A DNA stretch of 34,591 nt from Candidatus Bathyarchaeota archaeon (GCA_028275385.1 JAPWUR010000004.1:1-34591), one strand, 5' to 3'; positions 8,345 through 15,968 are shown, counted from the stretch's first letter. Notes: generated by a model not told the origin, from the sequence alone. Program-made: numbers and translations.

Positions 8345-8940
8345 TTCCTCCTCCCCGACAGGTATCTTTCCAAGCACCCATCCCTCTCCAATGCCCCGAT
8401 CCAATCTATCCCCAAGAGGGAGGGGGGCTTCCTCTTGCTCAAGACTTCCAGGGCCTCCCCAATGGCTTCCTCCAAGCTCAATTCGGTCATATCGATCTCA
8501 TGGATCCTCGATGCCCCGAGCCTATCCAAGGCCTCCAATAGGCATGAGTCAAGGATCTCAGCCTCGACGTTCTCCAACACCTTATCCTCCCCGTATCCCC
8601 TGTCCCTGAGCCTCTTCTCCAAGACCCTGGGGTCGCACCTCAGGACGAGCGCTAGCTCCACCTCCTCCGGCGGGACCACGGCATGCGCGTAATGGCCGAC
8701 CGCTATTATATTGGAATTGGAGGCCCTCAAAAGGCGCATTATCGCCCGCCCCAGGCGCCCCTCGTCGATCACCCAAGTCCCCCGCGATTCATCGTAGCCT
8801 TTCAAAAAACCCTCCCTTAATGAGAGGTCGCTCAGGTCCAGGGCGATCCAACCCAGCCTATCGGCCAGCGCCCTAGCCAATGACGATTTTCCGACACCGG
8901 GGGTACCCGTCACCACGATTATCCGCTTCCGATCGCCCAA
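8317..8940 (-). CDS. AK6/Fap7-like nucleotide kinase
   Basis: A P-loop kinase of 207 residues starting IIVVTGTPGVGKSSLARALADRL (Walker A GTPGVGKS). It contains the GHYAHAVVPPEE and LVLRCDPRVLEKRLRDRGY segments typical of the AK6/Fap7 group. Relatives act as adenylate kinase/ATPase and assist the last step of small-ribosomal-subunit maturation. The C-terminus (from about residue 175) is longer than in the shortest archaeal members. The start is TTG at 8940; a TATA-like CTTAAAAAG lies about 40 bases upstream. It is the first gene of a likely kinase, DUF1922, Lsm unit, consistent with RNA or ribosome maturation. Confidence 0.86.
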   Translation of the reverse strand: MGDRKRIIVVTGTPGVGKSSLARALADRLGWIALDLSDLSLREGFLKGYDESRGTWVIDEGRLGRAIMRLLRASNSNIIAVGHYAHAVVPPEEVELALVLRCDPRVLEKRLRDRGYGEDKVLENVEAEILDSCLLEALDRLGASRIHEIDMTELSLEEAIGEALEVLSKRKPPSLLGIDWIGALERDGCLERYLSGRRNWPQGRKGI

Positions 8941-9083
8941 GGAACGCCCCGGCCTCCGCTTTTTTCGCCCGCCAGGCCTTTTTAAGCTACCGATGGGGCT
9001 CGGGCGGCTTTCCCAAAAAACCAGACCCGAGGGCCAGCTTGCCTTCGATGAAGGGGATAAAAGCCGTGGTGCTCCGGGCGGGA

Positions 9084-9102
9084 TTTTCAGCCCGTGGAGG
9101 CA
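9084..9102 (-). other. tRNA-Glu intron 2, in the T loop, 19 nt
   Basis: Intron TGCCTCCACGGGCTGAAAA. It forms a textbook BHB: outer T stem GCGGG/CCCGC, central helix TTCA/TGAA, both 3-nt bulges AAT, inner helix GCC/GGC. Cutting AA|T in both bulges restores TTCAAAT. Confidence 0.9.
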
Positions 9103-9123
9103 TTTGAACCCGCGCCCCTGGCT

Positions 9124-9138
9124 CTCTCCGAGGATCCG
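9124..9138 (-). other. tRNA-Glu intron 1, canonical position 37/38, 15 nt
   Basis: Intron CGGATCCTCGGAGAG. The 4-bp central helix CTCT/GGAG is flanked by 3-nt bulges CGC and AGA. Cutting after the second base of each bulge leaves the loop CTCTCG|A, the expected product. Confidence 0.88.
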
Positions 9139-9200
9139 CGAGAGGCCAGAATACTTGACCGGGCTATACTACCGGAGCGGGTTGGGAAAAAGAAGTTGGG

Positions 9201-9211
9201 GAATAAAAGTT
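9201..9211 (-). promoter_or_regulatory. TATA box of tRNA-Glu
   Basis: ACTTTTATTCC on the minus strand is centred about 28 bases upstream of the mature tRNA 5' end, directly after the thermosome stop codon. Confidence 0.6.
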
Positions 9212-9219
9212 TTTGGGGA

Positions 9220-10869
9220 TTAGAACTCGGGCATCTCCGAGGATTCGCCGCCCTCGCCTTCGCCCTTGCCCTTCGGCGTCGGCGGCGGCTTCGCGGCCGC
9301 TATGACGTCATCGATCCTCAATATCATCGAGGCGGCCTCTACCGCGGACTTGATGCATTGCTCCTTGACGGCCAGCGGCTCTATGACGCCTAGCTTCATC
9401 ATATCGGCCACCTTGCCGCCGAACACGTCAACGCCCGCCCAAATGCCGCCTTCCCTCTCATGCGCCGATCTTAGCTCCACCATTATGTCCACGGGATCCA
9501 AGCCCGCGTTCTCGGCCAAGGTCCTCGGTATGACCTCCAAGGACTCCGCGAAGGCCTCTATGGCCAGCTGCTCCCGGCCGCCTATCTTGGCCGCATAGGA
9601 CTTGAGCCTCTTCGCGAGCTCCGCCTCAACGGAGCCCCCACCCGCGACGATCTTGTTCTTCTCTATTACGTCGGATACCACCGAGAGCGCATCGTGCACC
9701 GATCGCTCCAGCTCGTCGACCATGCGCTCCAAGCCGGCCCTGAGTAGGATCGAGACGGATCTCGGATCCTTGCATCCCTCTATGAAGACCATCTTGTCCT
9801 CCCCGATCTTCCTCTCGATGGCCAGCTGCGCCTTTCCGAGATCCTCGGGCTTTAGATCGTCCAAGTTCGTCACTATCTTACCGCCAGTCGCCCTGGCCAA
9901 TTTCTCCATATCCGATTTCTTTATCCTCCTGACTGCCATTATCCCCTCCTTCGCCAAGAAGTGCTGGACCATGTCATCGATGCCCTTCTGGCATAGCACC
10001 ACATTGGCCCCCGAGGCCTTTATCTTCTCGACCATCTCCTTCATCATCCTGGTTTCCTCGTCCAGGAAAGCCTTCATCTGCTCGGGGTTCGAGATCCTGA
10101 TCTCCGCGCTTATCTCGGTCTTCTCGATCTCGAGGGCCGCGTCTATCAGGGCGATCTTCGGGTTCTCGATCCTCTTCGGCATGCCTGGGTGGACGACCTC
10201 CTTGTCTATTATCACGCCCTTTATGAGCTGGGACTCCAGCAGGCTCTTGCCTATCTTTTTCACCAACTGTATGTTGTCTATGTCCGCGATGTAGCGATCG
10301 CCCCTCTTCTCGGTTATTTGCTTAACGGCCTCGACCGCTATCGAAGCGAAGTGATCCCTGGCCTCGCCGAGGCCCTTGCTCCTCATCGAGGTGAGGGCGA
10401 CCTTCCTCAGCGTCTCCGTATCGTTAATGTCCACCGGGACGGCTATCTCGTTCAGTATCTTTATCGCCTCTTCGCCAGCTTGTTTGTATCCCTTGACGAT
10501 CACCGTTGGATGTATGTTCTCATTGAGGAGCTCTTCGGCCTTCTCCAAGAGGGCGCCGGCCAGCACGACTGCGGTCGTCGTCCCATCCCCGACCTCATCG
10601 TCCTGGGTCTTGGCCACCTCCACCATCATCTTGGCGGCCGGGTGCTGGACGTCTATCTCATCCAGCACAGTGGCCCCATCGTTCGTGATCGTTATGTCCC
10701 CCAAGCTGTCGACCAGCATTTTATCCATCCCGCGGGGACCCAGGGTGCTCCTGACGACCTCAGCTATGACCTTGGCCGCGGTCATGTTGGCCCTTTGGGC
10801 ATCCCTTCCCCTGGTCCTGCTCGCGCCCTCCTTCAATATCAGGATCGGTTGCCCAGCCATGTAAGCCAT
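9220..10869 (-). CDS. Thermosome (group II chaperonin) subunit
   Basis: An ATP-driven folding chaperonin subunit of 549 residues. The N-terminal [26 protein letters not shown] and [30 protein letters not shown] segments are diagnostic, together with the [15 protein letters not shown] nucleotide site, the central apical domain, and the C-terminal [17 protein letters not shown]. The tail is acidic, Glu/Gly-rich and ends SSEMPEF, without the GGM repeats of some subunits. The ATG at 10869 has a good SD (GGAGGGTG) about 7 bases upstream; a second ATG at 10860 is possible. A TATA box lies at 10922-10931. Confidence 0.98.
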   Translation of the reverse strand: MAYMAGQPILILKEGASRTRGRDAQRANMTAAKVIAEVVRSTLGPRGMDKMLVDSLGDITITNDGATVLDEIDVQHPAAKMMVEVAKTQDDEVGDGTTTAVVLAGALLEKAEELLNENIHPTVIVKGYKQAGEEAIKILNEIAVPVDINDTETLRKVALTSMRSKGLGEARDHFASIAVEAVKQITEKRGDRYIADIDNIQLVKKIGKSLLESQLIKGVIIDKEVVHPGMPKRIENPKIALIDAALEIEKTEISAEIRISNPEQMKAFLDEETRMMKEMVEKIKASGANVVLCQKGIDDMVQHFLAKEGIMAVRRIKKSDMEKLARATGGKIVTNLDDLKPEDLGKAQLAIERKIGEDKMVFIEGCKDPRSVSILLRAGLERMVDELERSVHDALSVVSDVIEKNKIVAGGGSVEAELAKRLKSYAAKIGGREQLAIEAFAESLEVIPRTLAENAGLDPVDIMVELRSAHEREGGIWAGVDVFGGKVADMMKLGVIEPLAVKEQCIKSAVEAASMILRIDDVIAAAKPPPTPKGKGEGEGGESSEMPEF

Positions 10870-10921
10870 TTCACATCACCCTCCATCGATCCTCGAATCC
10901 ATTAATTTCGTACTTATCGAC

Positions 10922-10931
10922 CCTTTTTATC
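10922..10931 (-). promoter_or_regulatory. TATA box of the thermosome gene
   Basis: GATAAAAAGG on the minus strand, about 58 bases before the ATG. It predicts a leader of about 30 nt containing the SD GGAGGGTG at about 10877-10884. Confidence 0.6.
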
Positions 10932-11115
10932 GCCGGGGGGTGAAAAGGAAAGAATATCCCCTTAAAAATTTTTCGGGCCGCATTCGATGCCCTGAAAATC
11001 GGCATTGGGCCTTGTCAACGGTTCGCCCGCGCGAACCCGGAGGGGGGCTCCCGGGGAAGTTCGGAACCCCCGGTAGGGGCTCCGCCCACGTCCCCGCATC
11101 GGTGGGGGCCCTGGC
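10932..11115. other. GC-rich structured intergenic region between histone and thermosome genes
   Basis: No convincing ORF. It contains the hairpin GGTTCG(CCCGCG)CGAACC near 11020, then a longer one, GGGGGCTCC...GGAACCCCC, near 11045-11075. The AT-rich block CCCCTTAAAAATTTTTC near 10960 could act as a TATA box in either direction. This may be the histone mRNA 3' end or a small structured RNA; I cannot assign it to a known family. Confidence 0.35.
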
Positions 11116-11349
11116 TCATTCGCGCATTATCCTCTTCGTGGCTAGTTGTATATCCTCGACCTTGATGGTCTTCCTCCCCGCGTGGCTGGCCAGCTCTATG
11201 GCCTCCTTGCTTATCCTGAGCGCTATGTCCTCGACCACCTTGCCGAGCTCCCTTACGGCGTCATCCCCCACCCTTTCGGCCCCCGCCTTTTTTATGAGCC
11301 TGTGTATCGCGGCGGTGGAAAGCTCACCTTCCCTCATGGAAAACGCCAT
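11116..11349 (-). CDS. Archaeal histone
   Basis: A 77-residue protein that is one histone fold with a nine-residue N-terminal extension. The sequence includes STAAIHRLIKKAGAERVGDD, AVRELGKVVEDIALRISKEA and GRKTIKVEDIQLATKRI, covering helix 1, the long helix 2 and helix 3 of HMf-like histones. It packages DNA as dimers or larger stacks. The start ATG at 11349 is 26 bases from the centre of a strong TATA box, so the mRNA is probably leaderless. It lies upstream of the thermosome gene but is separated from it by 246 bases with a new promoter. Confidence 0.96.
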   Translation of the reverse strand: MAFSMREGELSTAAIHRLIKKAGAERVGDDAVRELGKVVEDIALRISKEAIELASHAGRKTIKVEDIQLATKRIMRE

Positions 11350-11370
11350 TATCTGGCTTGAATCGAAAGG

Positions 11371-11378
11371 TATTAAAA
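11371..11378 (-). promoter_or_regulatory. TATA box of the histone gene
   Basis: TTTTAATA on the minus strand, centred about 26 bases before the histone ATG. The spacing implies leaderless initiation. Confidence 0.7.
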
Positions 11379-11423
11379 ATTTGCTTTTTTGGCGGGGAAA
11401 CCCTGGGATTTACCTCAGAAAAG

Positions 11424-11432
11424 CTTAAATAA
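11424..11432 (+). promoter_or_regulatory. TATA box of the TatD/lipoyl operon
   Basis: CTTAAATAA on the plus strand. Transcription would start near 11452-11457, immediately before the first recognisable TatD codons. Confidence 0.6.
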
Positions 11433-11483
11433 CCCCTAAAACCCGCTGACCGAAGCCGGGGGGTTCCCAATTCGCCCTACGCG

Positions 11484-12254
11484 GATTGCCACATCCACCT
11501 CTCCGATCCCGCTTATTCGACTCGCCTAGAGGCGGTCCTCAGGGAGGCCCGGGCCTCGGGGGTCGGGGCGATAATAACCAATGCCGTCGACCTCGGCACG
11601 TCCTTTGAGAATTTGAGGATCTCGGAAAGGTTCCCCGGCTTCGTTTACCCAGCCGTGGGCATCCATCCCCTCAGCATAAGGGAGGGGGAGCTCGACGCCC
11701 TCAGGGGCTTGATATCGGCATCGAGGGATCGCTTGATCGCTATCGGGGAGGTGGGGCTGGACGCAAGGGCCAAGGACCTCCCAGGCGGGGATAGGCAACT
11801 CCAAGTATTGAGGGCCTTCCTGGAGCTATCCAAGGAGCTCGATCTGCCAATCATAATCCACTCCAGGGGGATGCAAAGGGAGGCCTTCGAGGCGGTAGCC
11901 GAGGCCGGGGTCGAGAGGGCCCTCTTCCATTGGTTCACGGGGCCAGCGGAGTTGCTGAGGGAATTGATCCGATCGGGCTATGCGATATCCATCGGGCCCT
12001 CGATCTTCCATTCCAAGGGCGTCAGGGCTATCGCGAGCGAGGCCCCGATGGACCTCATCCTAACCGAGACCGATGGGCCGGTGTATTACAAGGGCGTAAC
12101 CGAGGGGGGCCTAACCTCCCCGGCCCTGGTACCCAAGGTGGTTTCGGAGATCGCGAAGCTCAGGGGGGTCCCGGAGCGGATCCTTAAGGAGGCCATCGAA
12201 GAGAATTTCGAAAGATTATTCAGGGTGAGGATCCCGGAGACCGGATTCGGCTAG
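11484..12254 (+). CDS. TatD-family metal-dependent hydrolase; start codon not evident
   Basis: A TIM-barrel metallohydrolase of the TatD DNase type. Coding by homology begins at 11484 with DCHIHLSDP, the HxH metal motif. It continues through AVGIHPLSI, IAIGEVGLD (the metal-binding Glu), PIIIHSRG and FHWFTG to ILTETDGPV. The ORF track begins only at the TTG at 11613, which would remove the HxH motif and cannot be the true start. Between the in-frame stop at 11430 and codon 11484 there is no ATG, GTG or TTG. Either a rare start codon is used (for example GTT at 11463) or there is a sequencing error. It heads the co-directional block leading into the lipoyl genes; its own substrate is unknown. 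Confidence 0.8.
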   Translation, partial: DCHIHLSDPAYSTRLEAVLREARASGVGAIITNAVDLGTSFENLRISERFPGFVYPAVGIHPLSIREGELDALRGLISASRDRLIAIGEVGLDARAKDLPGGDRQLQVLRAFLELSKELDLPIIIHSRGMQREAFEAVAEAGVERALFHWFTGPAELLRELIRSGYAISIGPSIFHSKGVRAIASEAPMDLILTETDGPVYYKGVTEGGLTSPALVPKVVSEIAKLRGVPERILKEAIEENFERLFRVRIPETGFG

Positions 12255-12267
12255 CTAAATCGGCGAG

Positions 12268-12699
12268 GTGGGGCGAGGGCTGAGCTACTGGAGGACCTTC
12301 AGGGGGTACGGGGAGAGGAGCTTCGCGAATAGGTACCTCAGGGAGGCGCGGCTGGAGCTATCATTGGCAAGGGATGCCCAAAACCCCAGCCTCTCGAAGA
12401 GGCACGCGGCCATGGCGATCGCCAAGGCATATATGGCCTTGAAATGCGCATTGGGAAGCCAGCAATACCTGGAATCCTACCTGAGGGCCCTCCTATCGGA
12501 GGATAAGGCCCTGAGCCCAAAGCCGGTCAAGGAAATGGGATTGGTCGCCAGGGCCATCTTGGATGGTTCCCTCGCCCTTCGGAATGGGGAGGCCATCGGT
12601 TTGGCGGAGGGTTTGGTGAATATCGCCTTCGAAATAATCTCGGGCCTGGACGTGGGGAGCGTTGCGAAGGATAAAGGTGGAGCTCCTGGGGGCGCTTGA
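12268..12699 (+). CDS. Small all-helical protein, HEPN/PaREP1-like (uncertain)
   Basis: A 143-residue protein starting GTG at 12268, predicted to be almost entirely helical. The pattern YLREARLELSLARDAQNP, then HAAMAIAKAYMALKCALG resembles the paired long helices of HEPN-type and PaREP1 proteins, but I see no certain RxxxxH nuclease motif. It starts 13 bases after the TatD gene, and its C-terminus overlaps the MoaD-like gene by 38 bases. The overlap argues for translational coupling in one operon. Function unknown. Confidence 0.6.
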   Translation: MGRGLSYWRTFRGYGERSFANRYLREARLELSLARDAQNPSLSKRHAAMAIAKAYMALKCALGSQQYLESYLRALLSEDKALSPKPVKEMGLVARAILDGSLALRNGEAIGLAEGLVNIAFEIISGLDVGSVAKDKGGAPGGA

Positions 12700-12955
12700 G
12701 GAGATCGCGGGGATCGATCAAATCGAGATCGATTCCGAGGGCCCCATGACCGTTAGGGATCTAATAAGGGAATTGATTGAAAGGATTGGATCGAGGGAGC
12801 TCGAAAGGGCCATATTCGCGCATGGATCTAGGGATCCGAGGTCTTATGCGCTGATATTGGTGAACGGCGTTGAGGTGGGATCCATGGATCTCTTGGACTC
12901 GGAGCTGGAGGATGGATCGAAGGTGACCTTGATATCGCTTTGGCACGGCGGTTGA
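12662..12955 (+). CDS. MoaD/ThiS-like ubiquitin-fold protein ending in Gly-Gly
   Basis: A 97-residue beta-grasp protein. It starts RRIKVELLGALEEIAG, has the middle helix TVRDLIRELIERIG, then ALILVNGVEVGSMDLLDSEL, and ends LISLWHGG. The C-terminal di-glycine is the end that E1-like enzymes adenylate in MoaD, ThiS, SAMP and Urm1 proteins, which then act as sulfur carriers or protein modifiers. The start is TTG inside the preceding gene. Its position 14 bases before lplB, in a lipoyl-assembly operon that needs sulfur, is suggestive. A molybdopterin role is an alternative, but no other molybdopterin gene is in the window. Confidence 0.85.
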   Translation: MRRIKVELLGALEEIAGIDQIEIDSEGPMTVRDLIRELIERIGSRELERAIFAHGSRDPRSYALILVNGVEVGSMDLLDSELEDGSKVTLISLWHGG

Positions 12956-12969
12956 GGTGGGGCCGCGGG

Positions 12970-13278
12970 ATGGCGATATTGAGGGGGGAATATAAGGTCC
13001 AAGGGGGGAAGCTGATCAGGGTCCTATTGGAGGAGGAGGGGGGGCGCATAGCCCGGATCAGGATAACTGGGGATTTTTTCCTCCACCCAGAGGATACGAT
13101 ATTCGAATTGGAGAAGGCTTTGGAGGGGGCCGAGCTCTCCGAGGCCCAATTGCTAGGGCGAATACAGGGTGTTTATCGAAGCGCCGGGGCATCTTCGATC
13201 GGGGCGAGCCCGGAGGATTTCGTTAGGGCGATATTGGGGGCGAGGGCATGGGCCTCCAGAGGATCAGGATCTCCTTAG
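12970..13278 (+). CDS. lplB: Lipoate-protein ligase accessory subunit (LplB, C-terminal-domain protein)
   Basis: From the ATG at 12970 the protein reads AILRGEYKVQGGKLIRVLLE, then ARIRITGDFFLHPEDTIFELEKALEGA. This matches the stand-alone C-terminal domain of bipartite archaeal ligases such as that of Thermoplasma, which is needed with LplA for activation of the fatty acid. About 102 residues is normal. The ORF track starts ten codons earlier at 12940, which overlaps the MoaD-like gene; the ATG gives the family-like start. Its 3' end overlaps lipS1 by 31 bases. Confidence 0.88.
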   Translation: MAILRGEYKVQGGKLIRVLLEEEGGRIARIRITGDFFLHPEDTIFELEKALEGAELSEAQLLGRIQGVYRSAGASSIGASPEDFVRAILGARAWASRGSGSP

Positions 13279-14258
13279 GCACGGCGATATCATTGGGGCT
13301 CATTGAGGGGAGGGCGGCCGTCCCGCCGACCACCGCTTATTTATTGACGTATCACGAGGGGCGTTGTTCCTCGAATTGCGCCTTCTGCCCCCAAGCGAGA
13401 GGGGCCTCCTCCGATGCGGATAAGCTCTCCAGGGTCTCATGGCCGGCCTTCCCGACGGAGGACGCCCTCGCCAAGCTCGCGGCCGCGGGAAGGGGGGGAC
13501 CGTTCAAGAGGGTTTGCCTACAAGTCATAAATTACGAGGGGGCGTTCGAGGATTCGCTAAATTTGATAGCCCGCCTCCGCAGCTCGGGACTCCCGATCTC
13601 GATCTCCTGCCAACCCTTGAGCCCAAGTCGGCTTCGCGAGTTGAGGGGGGCCGATGTTGAGAGGGTCGGCATACCCCTCGATGCGGCCAGCGAGGAGGTC
13701 TTCGAAAGGGTCAAGGGGGAATTGGCCGGCGGCCCATATAAATGGGCCGAACATCTGCGATCCCTCAGGAGCGCCGTATCCATCTTCGGGAAGGGCATGG
13801 TGACCACCCACCTGATCGTCGGCTTGGGGGAGCGGGATGCGGATCTTTGCAAGCTCATCCAGGAGCTCAGCGATTTGGGCATATCCACGGCCCTCTTCGC
13901 CTTGAGCCCGATCAAGGGCACGGCCCTCGAAGGATCGGCGCCCCCGAGCCTGGCTCGCTATAGGAAGATCCAGCTGGCGAGGTATTTGATCGAGAAGGGG
14001 TTGTCCCGCTTCGAGCGGATGGGATTCGATGAAGGGGGCCGGATAATCGACTTCGGGATGAGGCCCCATGAGCTCCTGAAGGCCATGGGATCCGGGGAGC
14101 CCTTCGAGACCTCGGGATGCCCGGGTTGCAATCGCCCATTTTATACGGAAAGGGCCGGGGGGCCGATTTATAATTTCCCCAGGCCCCTCCGGGAGGAGGA
14201 GCTAAGGGAGGCTATGGCCATGGCGATTGGGCGCGATGGGATCGCTTGGGGTTGGTGA
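13248..14258 (+). CDS. lipS1: Radical-SAM lipoyl synthase component, LipS1-like
   Basis: A 336-residue radical-SAM protein with the cluster motif CSSNCAFC (CxxxCxxC) near residue 45. A C-terminal pair, TSGCPGCNRPFY, probably binds part of a second iron-sulfur cluster. In Thermococcus, two proteins once annotated as biotin-synthase-like, LipS1 and LipS2, together insert the two sulfurs of lipoate; as I recall, LipS2 acts first at C8 and LipS1 then at C6. The TYHEGRCSSNCAFCPQA region and the CPGCNRP tail suggest the LipS1 member. The 1/2 assignment is from memory and could be reversed; membership of the pair is firmer because lplA, lplB and the second radical-SAM gene are adjacent. The lplA ATG overlaps its stop codon. 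Confidence 0.8.
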   Translation: MGLQRIRISLGTAISLGLIEGRAAVPPTTAYLLTYHEGRCSSNCAFCPQARGASSDADKLSRVSWPAFPTEDALAKLAAAGRGGPFKRVCLQVINYEGAFEDSLNLIARLRSSGLPISISCQPLSPSRLRELRGADVERVGIPLDAASEEVFERVKGELAGGPYKWAEHLRSLRSAVSIFGKGMVTTHLIVGLGERDADLCKLIQELSDLGISTALFALSPIKGTALEGSAPPSLARYRKIQLARYLIEKGLSRFERMGFDEGGRIIDFGMRPHELLKAMGSGEPFETSGCPGCNRPFYTERAGGPIYNFPRPLREEELREAMAMAIGRDGIAWGW

Positions 14259-15031
14259 TGGAGTTGGGGGAAGTTTGGAGGTTGATCGGCATCGAGACCC
14301 ACGACGCCTACACGAATATGGCCATAGACGAGGCCCTCATGAGGCTCAGGGCGGTCGGAAGGGCCCCCAATACGATCAGGCTTTACAAATGGAGGCCATC
14401 GGCCGTATCGATCGGGTTCTTCCAAAGCGTTGAGGAGGAAGTGGACGTCGGGGCCTGCGCGGAGCTCGGGGTCGATGTGGTGAGGAGGATGACCGGAGGG
14501 GGGGCCGTGTACCACGATAGCGAGGGGGAATTGACCTATAGCCTGGTGGTGGACGCGGGGAACCCCAAGGTTCCGCCCGATTTCCTTGGCTCCTATAGGG
14601 TCCTTTGCGATGGGATAGTCCGCGGCCTGAGGTCGCTCGGCCTCGATGCCCGATTCCATCCGGTCAACGACGTCGTCGTGGGCGGTAGGAAGATCTCAGG
14701 TAGCGCCCAAACGCGAAGGATGGGGGCCATTTTACAGCACGGGACCGTGCTCATCCGCGCGGATGTTTCCAAGATGTTCAGGGTCCTGAGGGTCCCGGAC
14801 GAGAAGTTAAGGGATAAGATGATATCGGCGGCGCACGAGAGGGTCACGTCAATCGAGAGGGAGCTCGGGAGGGGCGTTGGGTTCGAGGAGGTCTTCGAGG
14901 CCCTGAGGCGGGGGTTCGAGGAGGCGCTCGGGATAGCGCTCGAGGGGGGATCCCTGAGCGAGGAGGAGCGCTCCCTGGCGATGGAGCTCAGGGGGAAGTA
15001 TTCGAGCCGTGAATGGACGTATATGCGATAG
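14258..15031 (+). CDS. lplA: Lipoate/octanoate-protein ligase, catalytic subunit
   Basis: A protein of 257 residues from the ATG at 14258, which overlaps the lipS1 stop (TGATG). The motifs RRMTGGGAVYHDSEGELTYSL and VVVGGRKISGSAQTRR with the catalytic lysine are diagnostic of the LplA/BirA fold. It has no accessory C-terminal domain; that is supplied by lplB, as in other bipartite ligases. In a LipS1/LipS2 setting the likely job is to attach octanoate (or lipoate) to a lysine of lipoyl-carrier proteins. The lipoylated targets (GcvH or an E2 protein) are not in this window. The ORF-track start at 14246 (TTG) adds four residues and is less likely. Confidence 0.92.
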   Translation: MELGEVWRLIGIETHDAYTNMAIDEALMRLRAVGRAPNTIRLYKWRPSAVSIGFFQSVEEEVDVGACAELGVDVVRRMTGGGAVYHDSEGELTYSLVVDAGNPKVPPDFLGSYRVLCDGIVRGLRSLGLDARFHPVNDVVVGGRKISGSAQTRRMGAILQHGTVLIRADVSKMFRVLRVPDEKLRDKMISAAHERVTSIERELGRGVGFEEVFEALRRGFEEALGIALEGGSLSEEERSLAMELRGKYSSREWTYMR

Positions 15032-15968
15032 GATAGCTCTGGGCCGGGATGCGGGCCCCTGCGAGCCGAAGCGGGCGATCGTATTCTACGAACCCAGCTT
15101 CGCCCCCGGGAGGCTGGGCATCGGGGGCCCCTCTCGATCGTTCCCATCGATTTCGATCACCGGCGCTAGATGCGCCCTGAATTGCAAGCATTGCGGCGGG
15201 AGGCTGCTCAAGGGGATGATACCGGCCGAATCCCCGAGGGAGCTATTGGCCATTTGCGAGCGGATAAGGGAGGGGGGCGGGATCGGATGCCTCATAAGCG
15301 GGGGCTGCGATCGCAGCGGCTCGGTGCCGCTGGCGGGCTTCTTGGAGGCGATCTCCAAGGCCAAGAGGGACCTGGGCCTCAAGGTCGTGGTCCACACCGG
15401 GATCGTTGGGGAGGAGGTGGCCGAGGGCTTGGGAAGGGCCGGGATCGATGCCGCCCTGATAGATTTGATCGGATCGGCGGAGGCGATACGAGAGATTTAC
15501 GGCATCGAGGCGAGCCCGAGGGATTATGAGGGGTCCATCAGGGCCCTGCGCAGCCATGGGGTCCCAGTCGTCCCCCATATATTGGTCGGGATCCATTACG
15601 GGCGGCTGGGGGGCGAGGTTAGGGCTTTGGAGATCGCATCCAAATGCGACCCCCAAGCGCTCACGTTCATAGTCCTGACCCCCATAAGGGGGACCGCGAT
15701 GGAATCAGTCGAGCCCCCGAGCCCCCTCGAGGTGGCCGAGCTCATCTCGATCGCCAGGTCCTCTATGGCCGATATCCCATTGAGCCTCGGCTGCGTCAGG
15801 CCGAAGGGGGATCACAGGGCCAAGCTCGATGCGCTAGCGATCGCGGCCGGGGTGGATGCGATCGCATTCCCCTCGGGATCGGCCATAGCCCTGGCCGAGT
15901 CGATGGGGCTGAGGGTTCGATTCTCCAATTCGTGTTGCTCATTGATCCATGAGGATATATCGATGTGA
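15009..15968 (+). CDS. lipS2: Radical-SAM lipoyl synthase component, LipS2-like
   Basis: A 319-residue radical-SAM protein with CALNCKHC (CxxxCxxC) near residue 55, in the context SITGARCALNCKHCGGRLLKGM. Extra conserved-looking cysteines occur at ISGGCDRSG, SLGCVRPKGDHR and NSCCS, candidates for a second cluster. The type is the biotin-synthase-like group to which the archaeal LipS2 proteins belong, as I recall. The GTG start lies inside the lplA 3' end (23-base overlap), so the two are translationally coupled. Adjacent lplA/lplB and the other radical-SAM gene make lipoyl synthesis far likelier than biotin synthesis. The 1/2 numbering is uncertain. Confidence 0.8.
   Translation: MNGRICDRIALGRDAGPCEPKRAIVFYEPSFAPGRLGIGGPSRSFPSISITGARCALNCKHCGGRLLKGMIPAESPRELLAICERIREGGGIGCLISGGCDRSGSVPLAGFLEAISKAKRDLGLKVVVHTGIVGEEVAEGLGRAGIDAALIDLIGSAEAIREIYGIEASPRDYEGSIRALRSHGVPVVPHILVGIHYGRLGGEVRALEIASKCDPQALTFIVLTPIRGTAMESVEPPSPLEVAELISIARSSMADIPLSLGCVRPKGDHRAKLDALAIAAGVDAIAFPSGSAIALAESMGLRVRFSNSCCSLIHEDISM

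Larger units (their letters stand above)
9070..9178 (-). tRNA. tRNA-Glu(CUC) interrupted by two introns
   Basis: On the minus strand the acceptor GCTCCGG pairs with CCGGAGC, followed by discriminator A and an encoded CCA (9067-9069). The anticodon stem CTGGC/GCCAG holds, after splicing, the loop CTCTCGA with anticodon CUC. The T stem GCGGG/CCCGC holds, after splicing, the loop TTCAAAT. Removing a 15-nt intron after position 37 and a 19-nt intron in the T loop leaves 75 nt, which folds as a standard glutamate tRNA. Both insertions sit in bulge-helix-bulge structures. A TATA-like element lies about 30 bases upstream of the 5' end. Confidence 0.93.

Noticed and set aside
9602-10294. 230-codon plus-strand ORF, and neighbours of 162-238 codons, opposite the thermosome gene
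   Set aside because: Mirror frames of a clearly coding gene, with Ser/Ile-rich low-complexity translation.
11613-12254. TatD ORF as listed, starting at TTG 11613
   Set aside because: This start removes the HxH metal-binding strand that is clearly encoded just upstream in frame.
13248-15968. Biotin synthesis as the role of the two radical-SAM proteins
   Set aside because: Both lie interleaved with lplA and lplB and beside lpd, and no other biotin gene is present. The LipS1/LipS2 reading explains the context better.
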